Origin: Aquamicrobium sp. LC103 | GTDB lineage: Bacteria; Pseudomonadota; Alphaproteobacteria; Rhizobiales; Rhizobiaceae | Length of the DNA: 64,000 nucleotides | Assembly (NCBI RefSeq): GCF_001014615.2 | Contig: NZ_LBCQ02000007.1 | Coordinates: forward strand, 186,001 to 250,000 | Direction: 5' to 3' | Shown: piece after piece, positions 27,260 to 35,500 of the stretch | How the letters are laid out: each line of letters starts with the position of its first letter | Position numbering within the stretch: the first letter of the stretch is position 1 | Program-made: the position numbers and the translations under genes | The notes under the pieces: generated by a model | The model's input: the letters and a program-made list of their open reading frames with translations, nothing else | What the model was told of the DNA's origin: nothing | Databases searched by the model: none

Positions 27260-28243
27260 TCAGCCCCAAAGTGCCGATCGCGGCGGGCGGACGAGGGAGT
27301 CGGAATAGACGAGGCCCGGCTCTCGGTCGCGCGCCAGCAGGAGCGCGCCGTCGAGGTCGACGAAGTCGGCCTCCTGCGCGAGCAGCACGGCGGGCGCCAT
27401 TGCCAGCGACGAGCCCACCATGCAGCCGATCATTATGCCGAGGCCGAGTTCCTTCGCCCTGTCGCGGAGTTGCAGGGCGGCCGTCAGCCCGCCGGCCTTG
27501 TCGAGCTTGATGTTCACGGCGTCGTAGAGGCCGACGAGGCCGGGAAGATCCTCGGCTATGTGCACGCTCTCGTCGGCGCAGATCGGCACGGGGTGGGGAA
27601 TCGACGCCAGCACCGCGTCCTTTCCCTGCGGCAGCGGTTGTTCGATCAGCGCAATCCCGCATTCGGCCGCGACCGAGAGATGCTCGCGCAGGTTTTCCTC
27701 CGTCCATCCCTCATTGGCGTCGAGGATGATGCGACTGTCGGGCGCCGCCCCGGCGACGGCGCGAATGCGAGCGGTGTCGTCGGCGCTGCCGACCTTCACC
27801 TTCAGGAGCCGGTGTCCGCTCTGTTCGCGAGCCTGGCCGGCCATCTCCTCCGGCTCGCCGAGCGAGATGGTGACGGCGGTCACCAGCGGGCGCGGCGGCG
27901 CGGAGCAAAGCTCTTCGTGGGCCGGGACGCCGCGCAGCTTGAAGTCCAGGTCCCAGAGCGCGCAGTCGATCGCGTTGCGGGCTGCTCCGGGCGCCAGGGC
28001 GTCGAGCAGTTCGGTACGTGTGATCCCCGCCGAAATCGGCCCGCGCATCGCCTCGATCGATTCGCGCACGCTCTCCATCGTTTCGCCGTAGCGCGCATAG
28101 GGAACGCATTCGCCGCGGCCCCGGTGCGAACCCTCGGAGATCGTGCATGTGAGCACCTGCGCTTCGGTTTTCGTCCCGCGCGAGATGGTGAAGGCGCGGG
28201 CGAGGGGAAACCGTTCCGCTTCGACAAAAAGGTCACGCTTCAT
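27260..28243 (-). CDS. dipeptide epimerase (enolase superfamily)
   Basis: A 327-residue member of the muconate-lactonising branch of the enolase superfamily, similar to L-Ala-D/L-Glu epimerase (YcjG/YkfB), which recycles murein peptides. The catalytic set is visible: KVKVG lysines, metal ligands in ILDANEGW, IEQPLPQ and ICADES, and the second catalytic lysine in NIKLDKAGG. The ATG at 28243 follows GGAG. Specificity for Ala-Glu is inferred. Only 78 bp separates it from the divergent mla operon. Confidence 0.88.
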   Translation of the reverse strand: MKRDLFVEAERFPLARAFTISRGTKTEAQVLTCTISEGSHRGRGECVPYARYGETMESVRESIEAMRGPISAGITRTELLDALAPGAARNAIDCALWDLDFKLRGVPAHEELCSAPPRPLVTAVTISLGEPEEMAGQAREQSGHRLLKVKVGSADDTARIRAVAGAAPDSRIILDANEGWTEENLREHLSVAAECGIALIEQPLPQGKDAVLASIPHPVPICADESVHIAEDLPGLVGLYDAVNIKLDKAGGLTAALQLRDRAKELGLGIMIGCMVGSSLAMAPAVLLAQEADFVDLDGALLLARDREPGLVYSDSLVRPPRSALWG

Positions 28244-28321
28244 GTAAGAACTCCGCAATCGGCTCCGTTGACCTTCGCTGACAAAGTGACAGCCGGTCGC
28301 CGAGCCATTATGACTTGAACG

Positions 28322-29509
28322 ATGTTGACGAAACACCGCAAGGAAGCAAGCCGCGGCGACGGCGAGCCGAACGACCGCCGTCCGACGGTGGAACTGCGCG
28401 ACGAGGGCGGCCGCGCGGTGTGGGCGCTTTCGGGCGTGTGGAACACCCGTTCGGTGCACGAGGTCGACGGGCGGATGCGCGAGCTGGAGGCCGAGAACGA
28501 TCACAAGCAGGTGGTTATCGACATTTCCGGCATTCGCGGGATGGACACGGCCGGCGCCTGGCTGATCGAGCGGCTCGTCGACGCCAAGCAGAAATCCGGC
28601 GTTTCGATCGACGTCACCGGCGAGTCGGAGGCCGCGAGCATCCTGCTGCCCGCGGTGCGCGAGGCGATCCAGAAGGGAAATCCTCCGCCTCCGCCGGCGC
28701 GTCCATGGTTCTTCATCCGCTGGCTGGAGCTTCTCGGCCGCGTCATGGTCAATGCGTGGAATGATTTCATCTACGGGATGTACATCCTCGGCTCCACCAT
28801 TCGCGGCGCGCAGATGAAGCTCGGGCGCGGGCACGCTGTCAATCCGGCGGCGATCTTCAACCAGATAGATCGCATGGGCGTCGGCGCGATTCCGGTCGTG
28901 ATTCTGATGTCGTCCATTGTCGGCGCGATCATCGCGCAGCAGGGCGCCTTCCAGCTCCGCTATTTCGGTGCCGAGATATTCATCGTCGACCTGGTCGGCG
29001 TGCTCGTCCTGCGCGAGCTCGGCGTGCTGTTGACCGCGATCATGGTCGCCGGCCGGTCGGGCAGCGCGATCACCGCCGAGATCGGCTCGATGAAGATGCG
29101 CGAGGAAGTCGACGCGCTCACCGTCATCGGGCTCAATCCGGTCGGCGTGCTGGTCTTTCCCCGGCTGGTCGCCCTCGTGGTCGCCGTGCCCTGCCTGACC
29201 GTGGCGGCGAACGCCGCAGCGCTTGCCGGTGCGATGGCTGTCGCCTGGTTCTATTCGGGTATCGCGCCCGAGGCGTTCATCGACCGCATGCGCGACGGCA
29301 TCGATCTTTCCACCATTTTCGCGGGCCTGATAAAGGCGCCGTTCATGGCGCTGATCATCGGCATCATCGCTTCGGTGGAAGGCATGAAGGTCGGTGGCAG
29401 CGCCGAATCGCTCGGCCGCCATGTCACGGCCTCCGTGGTGAAGGCGATCTTCATCGTCATCGTGCTCGACGGCCTGTTCGCGATGTTCTACGCGGCGATC
29501 GACTTCTGA
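28322..29509 (+). CDS. mlaE: MlaE-type permease with N-terminal STAS domain
   Basis: A 395-residue permease of the Mla/TGD lipid-transport family. Residues about 20-125 form a STAS (MlaB-like) domain (ALSGVWNTRSV, VVIDISGIRGMDTAGAWLI); residues 140-395 are the MlaE membrane core (LVLRELGVLLTAIMVAGRSG, MREEVDALTVIGLNPV). This fusion replaces a separate MlaB. The transporter moves phospholipids between inner and outer membranes. The stop overlaps the next start by 1 bp. Confidence 0.93.
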   Translation: MLTKHRKEASRGDGEPNDRRPTVELRDEGGRAVWALSGVWNTRSVHEVDGRMRELEAENDHKQVVIDISGIRGMDTAGAWLIERLVDAKQKSGVSIDVTGESEAASILLPAVREAIQKGNPPPPPARPWFFIRWLELLGRVMVNAWNDFIYGMYILGSTIRGAQMKLGRGHAVNPAAIFNQIDRMGVGAIPVVILMSSIVGAIIAQQGAFQLRYFGAEIFIVDLVGVLVLRELGVLLTAIMVAGRSGSAITAEIGSMKMREEVDALTVIGLNPVGVLVFPRLVALVVAVPCLTVAANAAALAGAMAVAWFYSGIAPEAFIDRMRDGIDLSTIFAGLIKAPFMALIIGIIASVEGMKVGGSAESLGRHVTASVVKAIFIVIVLDGLFAMFYAAIDF

Positions 29510-30360
29510 TGACGGCGGCGGAGCGGATGGCGACCAACGGCGATGCGCGGCGCGGCAACGGGGCCGACACACCCGGCGATCGGGCGGAGAGCCGCGAGAT
29601 CGTGCTTTCCGTGCGCGACGTTACCGTCGCGTTCGGGGACAACGTCGTTCTCGACAAGCTTTCGCTTGACGTCTATCGCGGCGAGATTCTCGGTTTCGTC
29701 GGCGCTTCCGGCACCGGAAAGTCCGTGTTGCTGCGCACCGTGCTCGGGCTGACGCCGAAGCGTTCGGGGAAAGTCTCGCTGTTCGGGGTCGATCTCGACG
29801 AGGCGACCGACGAGCAAAGAATGCTGATCGACATGCGAATCGGGGTACTTTTCCAGCATGGCGCGCTGTTTTCAGCGCTTAGCGTGATGGAGAACATCCA
29901 AGTTCCGATGCGGGAATATCTCGACCTGCCCAGGAAGTTGATGGACGAGCTGGCCATGCTTAAGCTCGAATTGGTCGGACTGCCGCCGGATGCCGCGCAG
30001 AAATTTCCTTCCGAGCTTTCCGGCGGCATGATCAAGCGCGCGGCGCTTGCCCGCGCGCTGGCGCTCGACCCCGACATCGTCTTTCTCGACGAGCCGACAT
30101 CCGGCCTCGATCCGATCGGGGCCGCCGATTTCGACGAGCTCGTCGCCAAGCTCCGCGACACGATGGGTCTCACCGTCTACATGGTGACGCACGACCTCGA
30201 CAGCCTGTTCTCCGTCTGCGACCGCATCGCGGTGCTCGGCAAGAAGCGGGTTCTGGTGCAGGGCGACATAAACTACATGATGCAGGTCGATGAGCCCTGG
30301 GTGAAATCCTATTTCCGTGGCAAGCGGGCGCGGCAGATCGATCTTTCGGCGAGAGGCTAG
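29509..30360 (+). CDS. mlaF: MlaF-type ABC ATPase
   Basis: A 283-residue ATPase partner of the MlaE permease. Walker A is GASGTGKSVLLR, signature LSGGMIKRAALARAL (the M-for-Q change is typical of MlaF/MKL proteins), Walker B IVFLDEPTSGLDP, switch MVTHDLDS. A 25-residue low-complexity N-terminus precedes the domain. It sits in the middle of the four-gene lipid-transport operon. Confidence 0.93.
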   Translation: MTAAERMATNGDARRGNGADTPGDRAESREIVLSVRDVTVAFGDNVVLDKLSLDVYRGEILGFVGASGTGKSVLLRTVLGLTPKRSGKVSLFGVDLDEATDEQRMLIDMRIGVLFQHGALFSALSVMENIQVPMREYLDLPRKLMDELAMLKLELVGLPPDAAQKFPSELSGGMIKRAALARALALDPDIVFLDEPTSGLDPIGAADFDELVAKLRDTMGLTVYMVTHDLDSLFSVCDRIAVLGKKRVLVQGDINYMMQVDEPWVKSYFRGKRARQIDLSARG

Positions 30361-30366
30361 CGGCGA

Positions 30367-31740
30367 ATGGAAACAAGAGCCAACTACGTCGTTGTCGGCA
30401 TATTCACGCTTCTGGCCGTGCTTGCCGCCTTCGGCTTCGTTTACTGGACGGCCGGCGTTGGCGAACGGGGCGAAGTCACGACCTTGCGGGTGCGCATTCC
30501 GGGCTCGGCATCGGGCCTCGGGCGCGGCAGCGTCGTGCTGTTCAACGGCGTCAGGGTGGGCGACGTCCGCCGTGTCTTCATCGACGTCTCCAACCCGACC
30601 GTCGCCATCGCCGACACGGAGGTCGACCGCCTGACGCCGATCACGCAATCGACGCAGGCCGATGTCGGCCTCGCGGGCCTCACCGGGCAGGCGAATATCG
30701 AGCTGCGCGGCGGTGATCTTTCCGAGCCCAACCTGCTCGACCAGGCCGAGGCGGAGGACAGAATCGCCGAGATCACCGCAAATCCGTCGGCCGTGACCAA
30801 CCTCCTGCAAACGGCGCAGACCATTTTCCGGCGCGCCGACGCCGTGCTCACCGAGCTCGAGGGCTTCGCCCATGACGCGCGCGGGCCGCTCACCGAAACC
30901 GTGCGCAACGTCGAGCAGTTCTCGCAGGCGTTGGGCCGCAATGCCGAGGGCATCGACAAGTTCCTGGAAAGCGTGACGTCGATGTCGCAGACGCTTTCCG
31001 GCGTGTCGGGTCAGCTCGAATCGACGCTCGCCTCGGCCGAGGAACTGCTCAACTCGGTCGATCGCGACCAGGTCAGGCAGATCGTCTCCAATGTCGAGCA
31101 GTTCACCAAACGGATCGACGACGCCAGCGCGGGGCTCGAGCAGATCATGAGCGGGGTCGACACGGCCGTCACCTCCATCTCGCAGTTCTCGACTTCCGCC
31201 AACGAGACGCTCTCCAAGCTCGACCGTGTGATCGACGGTGTGGATCCGGCCGCGGTGCGTACCGCGCTGACGAATTTCGAGCAGGCGAGCGTGAGCGTGA
31301 ACGCGGCCGCCAACGACGTGACGAAGGTGACCTCGAAATTCGGCGAGCGCGCGGAGGACATCGACAAGATCATCACCGACGCGCAACAGCTCACTTCGCG
31401 GCTGAACCAGGCGTCCACGCGGGTCGACGGCATTCTTGCCGGGGTGGACAATCTTCTCGGCTCCGGCGAGGCGGAAGGGGTGATGGCCGACGCGAGCGAG
31501 ACGCTGAAGGCGTTCCGCCAGGTCGCCGACACGCTGAATTCGCGCCTTGCGACGATCACCGACGGGCTGGCGCGGTTTTCGGGGCAAGGGCTTCGCGACG
31601 TGGATTCGCTCGTTCAGGACCCCCGCCGGTCGATCACGCGCATAGAGCAGGCCATCACGGATCTGGAGCGAAACCCGCAGCGCATTCTTTCCGGCGGCGC
31701 GGGAGAGGTGAGGCAGTTCGACGGACGCGCGCGGCGTTGA
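30367..31740 (+). CDS. mlaD: MlaD/MCE-domain lipid-binding protein
   Basis: A 457-residue protein with one N-terminal membrane anchor (about 8-27), an MCE domain (about 38-115; SGLGRGSVVLFNGVRVGDV, AGLTGQANIELRGG), then a very long helical region (about 130-420) resembling PqiB/YebT or actinobacterial MCE helical barrels. It is far longer than E. coli MlaD (about 180 residues), so the helical part may form a periplasm-spanning needle. It begins 6 bp after mlaF. Confidence 0.9.
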   Translation: METRANYVVVGIFTLLAVLAAFGFVYWTAGVGERGEVTTLRVRIPGSASGLGRGSVVLFNGVRVGDVRRVFIDVSNPTVAIADTEVDRLTPITQSTQADVGLAGLTGQANIELRGGDLSEPNLLDQAEAEDRIAEITANPSAVTNLLQTAQTIFRRADAVLTELEGFAHDARGPLTETVRNVEQFSQALGRNAEGIDKFLESVTSMSQTLSGVSGQLESTLASAEELLNSVDRDQVRQIVSNVEQFTKRIDDASAGLEQIMSGVDTAVTSISQFSTSANETLSKLDRVIDGVDPAAVRTALTNFEQASVSVNAAANDVTKVTSKFGERAEDIDKIITDAQQLTSRLNQASTRVDGILAGVDNLLGSGEAEGVMADASETLKAFRQVADTLNSRLATITDGLARFSGQGLRDVDSLVQDPRRSITRIEQAITDLERNPQRILSGGAGEVRQFDGRARR

Positions 31741-31775
31741 CATCCTGCCGTGCAACCGCAAGAAGTTAAGGAGCG

Positions 31776-31805
31776 TTGACACACGCTTCGCATACGGTGC
31801 TGTAG
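31776..31805 (+). promoter_or_regulatory. possible internal promoter before the auxiliary lipoprotein gene
   Basis: TTGACA (31776-31781) is perfect, but the best -10 (CTGTAG, 31800-31805) is 18 bp away and the start codon at 31809 follows within 4 bp. If real, translation would have to begin at a GTG at 31818. It could equally be a chance match. Confidence 0.25.
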
Positions 31806-31808
31806 GGG

Positions 31809-32417
31809 ATGCAGACTGTGAAATTTGATCGCGTTTTGAAGGCCTGCACGCTTGCGGCATTTTTATCGGGTTGCGCGGCGCTGCCGGGTGGAGGTCCAGC
31901 CCCGCTCGACACCTACGACCTGACGGCCGCCTTTCCACAGGCCGAAGGCCCGCGCCGTTCGAATACGCAGATCCTGATCGCGGAGCCCTCGGCGCTGAAG
32001 TCGCTCGACAGCGAGAACATCGTCATCAAGACCTCGCCGGCCGCGATCGAATATCTGAAGGGCGCGCAGTGGGCCGACCGGCTCCCGCGCGTCGTGCAGG
32101 CGCGGCTGGTGGAAGCGTTTCAGGCTTCGGGGCGCGTGGGCGGCGTAGGACAGCCGGGCGAGGGGTTGGCGATCGACTATCAGGTGGTCACGACGATCCG
32201 CTCCTTCGAGGTGCGCGTTGACGGTACGCCCCGCGCCGAGGTCGAGCTCTTCGTCAGGCTCCTCAACGACCGCAACGGCGTCGTGCGCGCGTCGCGCAGC
32301 ATCACCCAGTCGGTGCCCGTCGGCGGCGCCGGTAACGATGCCTATGTGAGGGCGCTGGATGCGGCCTTCGCCGGCGCTGCGGCCGAAATCGTCGCCTGGA
32401 GCCTTTCCTCGATCTGA
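31809..32417 (+). CDS. ABC-type transport auxiliary lipoprotein (PqiC/DUF330-like)
   Basis: A 202-residue lipoprotein with lipobox LSGC (Cys22), followed by DTYDLTAAFP and QILIAEPSAL, which fit the ABC-type transport auxiliary lipoprotein family (PqiC-like). This family closes MCE operons and probably docks the periplasmic channel at the outer membrane. GTG 31818 is an alternative start keeping the full signal peptide. It ends the mla operon. Confidence 0.85.
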   Translation: MQTVKFDRVLKACTLAAFLSGCAALPGGGPAPLDTYDLTAAFPQAEGPRRSNTQILIAEPSALKSLDSENIVIKTSPAAIEYLKGAQWADRLPRVVQARLVEAFQASGRVGGVGQPGEGLAIDYQVVTTIRSFEVRVDGTPRAEVELFVRLLNDRNGVVRASRSITQSVPVGGAGNDAYVRALDAAFAGAAAEIVAWSLSSI

Positions 32418-32531
32418 TCCGCGGCCGGCCACTGGCCGCTCAACCGGAAAACCTGCCACGCCCACGCGCCGGACGTGCTTGCACCGTCCTGCGAAGCGTT
32501 TCCGGAACTGCCTCGATGAACGCCTGAAACG

Positions 32532-32559
32532 AAAAAAGGGCGGGAATGATCCCGCCCTT
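32532..32559 (-). terminator. rho-independent terminator of the GPR-like gene
   Basis: A perfect 10-bp stem (AAGGGCGGGA / TCCCGCCCTT, loop ATGA) at 32536-32559, with six A on the plus strand (32532-32537) that read as T6 after the stem on the minus strand. It lies 28 bp past the stop of the giant minus-strand gene and may also stop the convergent mla operon. Confidence 0.85.
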
Positions 32560-32586
32560 CCTGGGTTATCGGCGTATGCCTGACTG

Positions 32587-35500
32587 CTAGCGGAGCCGTC
32601 CGCTGGCATGCGCGAGCATGGTGTAGACCTTGCCGGTGTCGGACGTGAGGTAGGTCTGCGTCATCATGTTGTCGCGATCGGTACGGGCGACGTCCTCGAG
32701 CAGTTTCTCGAAATCCTGGCAGTAACGATCCACGGCAGCGCGGAACTCGCCGTCGGACTGATACTTGCGACGGATCTCGTCGAAGGTCTGCTGACCCTTC
32801 AGCGTATAGAGCCGACGGGTGAAGATGTTGCGCTCACCACGGCGGTAGCGGCTCCACAGCTCGATCGACGCTTCGTGGTCGATCGCGCGTGCGATGTCGA
32901 CCGAAAGCGAGTTGAGCGATTCGACCACGTGGAGCGGCGACCGGTCGTTCTCCGACTTGCGGCCCGCCGGCGCGGACTGTGCCTCGTCGCGCGAGGCGCC
33001 GCGAAGCAGGTCGCGCACCCATCCGCCACCGGCCGGGGCAGGGGCAGCAGGAGCGGGCGAGGCCGAAGCCGGACGATCGGCCGTCAGGGTTCCGCGCAGC
33101 GGCGTGTCCGCCGCCGGGCGCCGTTCGGACAGCGTCGGCGCGGGTGGTGGCGACAGCGGGAGGCGCTGCTCGGCGACCGGTGTGGGAGCGGGCTTTGCCG
33201 GCTTGCGGTCGGACGCGTCGAACGCGCGACCGGATTTCGCAACGATATCCGCCAGTTCCTTGAGAGCGTTGATCTGCTCGCTCACCGCGCGGCGCATAGC
33301 CGTGGTCGACTGCTTCGTCTCTTCCGGCAGGTCCATCACGCCCTTCTTCAACTCGGCGCGTGTCTGCTCCAGTTCGGAACGGATCGAGCCGGCCGTCTTG
33401 CGCATCTCGGCGGTCGCGTCGGCGAAGCGCTGCGTCGCCGCCTCGACCACCTCGGAGATCGAGGTGCGGATCTGCTCGGTGGAGGTGCGGGTACGGCCTT
33501 CGGCCTTTTCCAGCGCACGACCCACGAGGCCCTCGAACGAGCGCATGACGCGTTCGATGTCCTCCGACTTCTTGACGAGGCCGACGGCCAGCTCCTCGAG
33601 GGCCGCCTGGCGGCCGTCGAGCGTCGCCGAAAGGTTGCTCTGCGCCGAGCCGAGCAAGTCGGACGCGGACGAAAGAACCTTGCTGTGGTCCTCGAAGCGG
33701 TTGGCGATGGAGGCGATGTCCTTCAGCGTCGCCGAGGAAAGCTCCGTCAGCTTGCCCGCGTTCGAGTCGATCAGGCGCGCCGAGCTGGCGAAGGACTGCG
33801 CGGCCTTCTCCGTGGTCTTGGCGAAGCTCTGCGTGGTGTCGGCCAGCTTCTCGTCGAGGCCGGAGAGGTTCTGCGTCGCCATGTCGACGAGCTCGCCGAG
33901 CCTGGAGTTCGACGCCGACAACCGGTCGATGAGGTCGCTGACGCCGGCCGAAAGGCTGGTCTGCGCCTTGTCCACCGCGCTGAGCGTCTCGGCGGTGCGG
34001 CTGGCGAGCGCATTGACGAAGGCGGCGTTCTGCGAACGCAGCTTTTCCGTCGCGCGCTGGGTCGCTTCGTCCAGGCTCTTCTGCAACTCGCCGCCGCTCT
34101 CCGAAAAGCGCTCGACCAGCGGTCGGGCGGTCTCGTCGAGGATTTTGGCGATTTCGGAAGAGCGCGCCGCCAGCAGTTCGTTGAGCTGCCGGGTCTTCTC
34201 GTCGATGGTCGCCGACGCGCTGCTGGTGGACTGGCCGATGCGCTCGTTGACCGAGGCGAAGGTGTCGGCAACCGCGTTCGCGCGGTCGACGAGATGCGCC
34301 TCGACCTGCGCGACCTTGTCGTGCAGGCGGTCGCCGATGGCGTCGGTACCCTGCACGAGCCGCTGTTCGGCCTGGGCGAGGTGACCCTCGATCTGCGCGG
34401 TGACGTTCGCCGCGCCGTCCGCCAGGCGACGGTCGACATTGGCGAGCGATTCCGCGATTGCCCGGGCCCGCGCGTCGAGTTCGGAGGAGGTCTGGTGCGT
34501 ACGCGCCATGATCCGCTGGTCGGCGTCCTCGAAGGTGCGCGCGAGTTCGGCGGCACGCTCCGCGAGGCGCTGGTCGGTCCCGTCGAGCGAGGCCGCCACG
34601 TCGCCGATCCGGGCGGCAAGCGCGTTCGCGGTCTCTTCGACGCGTTCGCCCAGCTTGCGATCCGCCTCGTCGAACGCCGACGAGATCTCGCCGGCTCGGT
34701 AGGCCAGGGCCTGCGAAATTTCGTCGGCCTTGGTTGCGAGCACCTGGCCGGTCTCGGCCGTGCGGGCTGAGAGGATGCGGTCGGCCTGCTCGAACGCCGA
34801 GGTCACGCCTTCGGCGCGCGCGGCGAGCGACTGTGCGATGTCATCTGCACGGGCCGCCAGGGAGGCTCCCGTCTCTTCCGCACGCGATGCCAGCAGCCGG
34901 TCGGCCTGGTCGAGCGCGTTGGCGAAGTCGCCGGCGCGCTCGGCGAGCGTCCTGTCGGCGCGATCGAACACGGCCGAGATCTCGCCGGTGCGCTGGCCGA
35001 GCATTTCCGCGGTCAGTTCCGCGCGCTCGGCGACCTTGCGGTCCGCGTCGACGATGGCCTTGCCGGCTTCCTCGCCGAGCGACGAGGTGACTTCGAGCAC
35101 CTTGTCGCGCAGCGAGCCCGCGATGACCACGGCGCTGCTTTCCAGCGCGTGGCGCACATTGTCGACGCCGGTGCGCAGGGCGCCTTCCATGGTCCGCGTG
35201 CGCTCCTCGATGATGCCGCTCTGGCGGGCGAAGGCGTCGTCGACCTTGGAGATGTCGTCCGAGATCGCGTTGCTGACACGCTCCACGCCGGAGGCGAGGG
35301 CGTTCTCGATGGCGCTGGTGCGTTCCTCGATAAGCCCGCCATGACGCGCGAACGCCTCGTCGATACGGTGGATGTCGGAGGAAATCGCGCTGCCGATGCG
35401 CTCCACGCCGGAGTTCAGCGCGATCTGGATCTCGCGGGTGCGCTCCTCGATGACGCCGCTCTGCCGGGCAAACGCGTCGTCGACCTTGGAGATGTCGGCG

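Noticed and set aside
32608-34770. A 720-codon plus-strand open frame opposite the GPR-like gene (others at 32894-34384, 35149-36909 and 36050-37000)
   Set aside because: These are antisense shadows of a high-GC coiled-coil gene; their composition mirrors the coding strand and no known domain is present.
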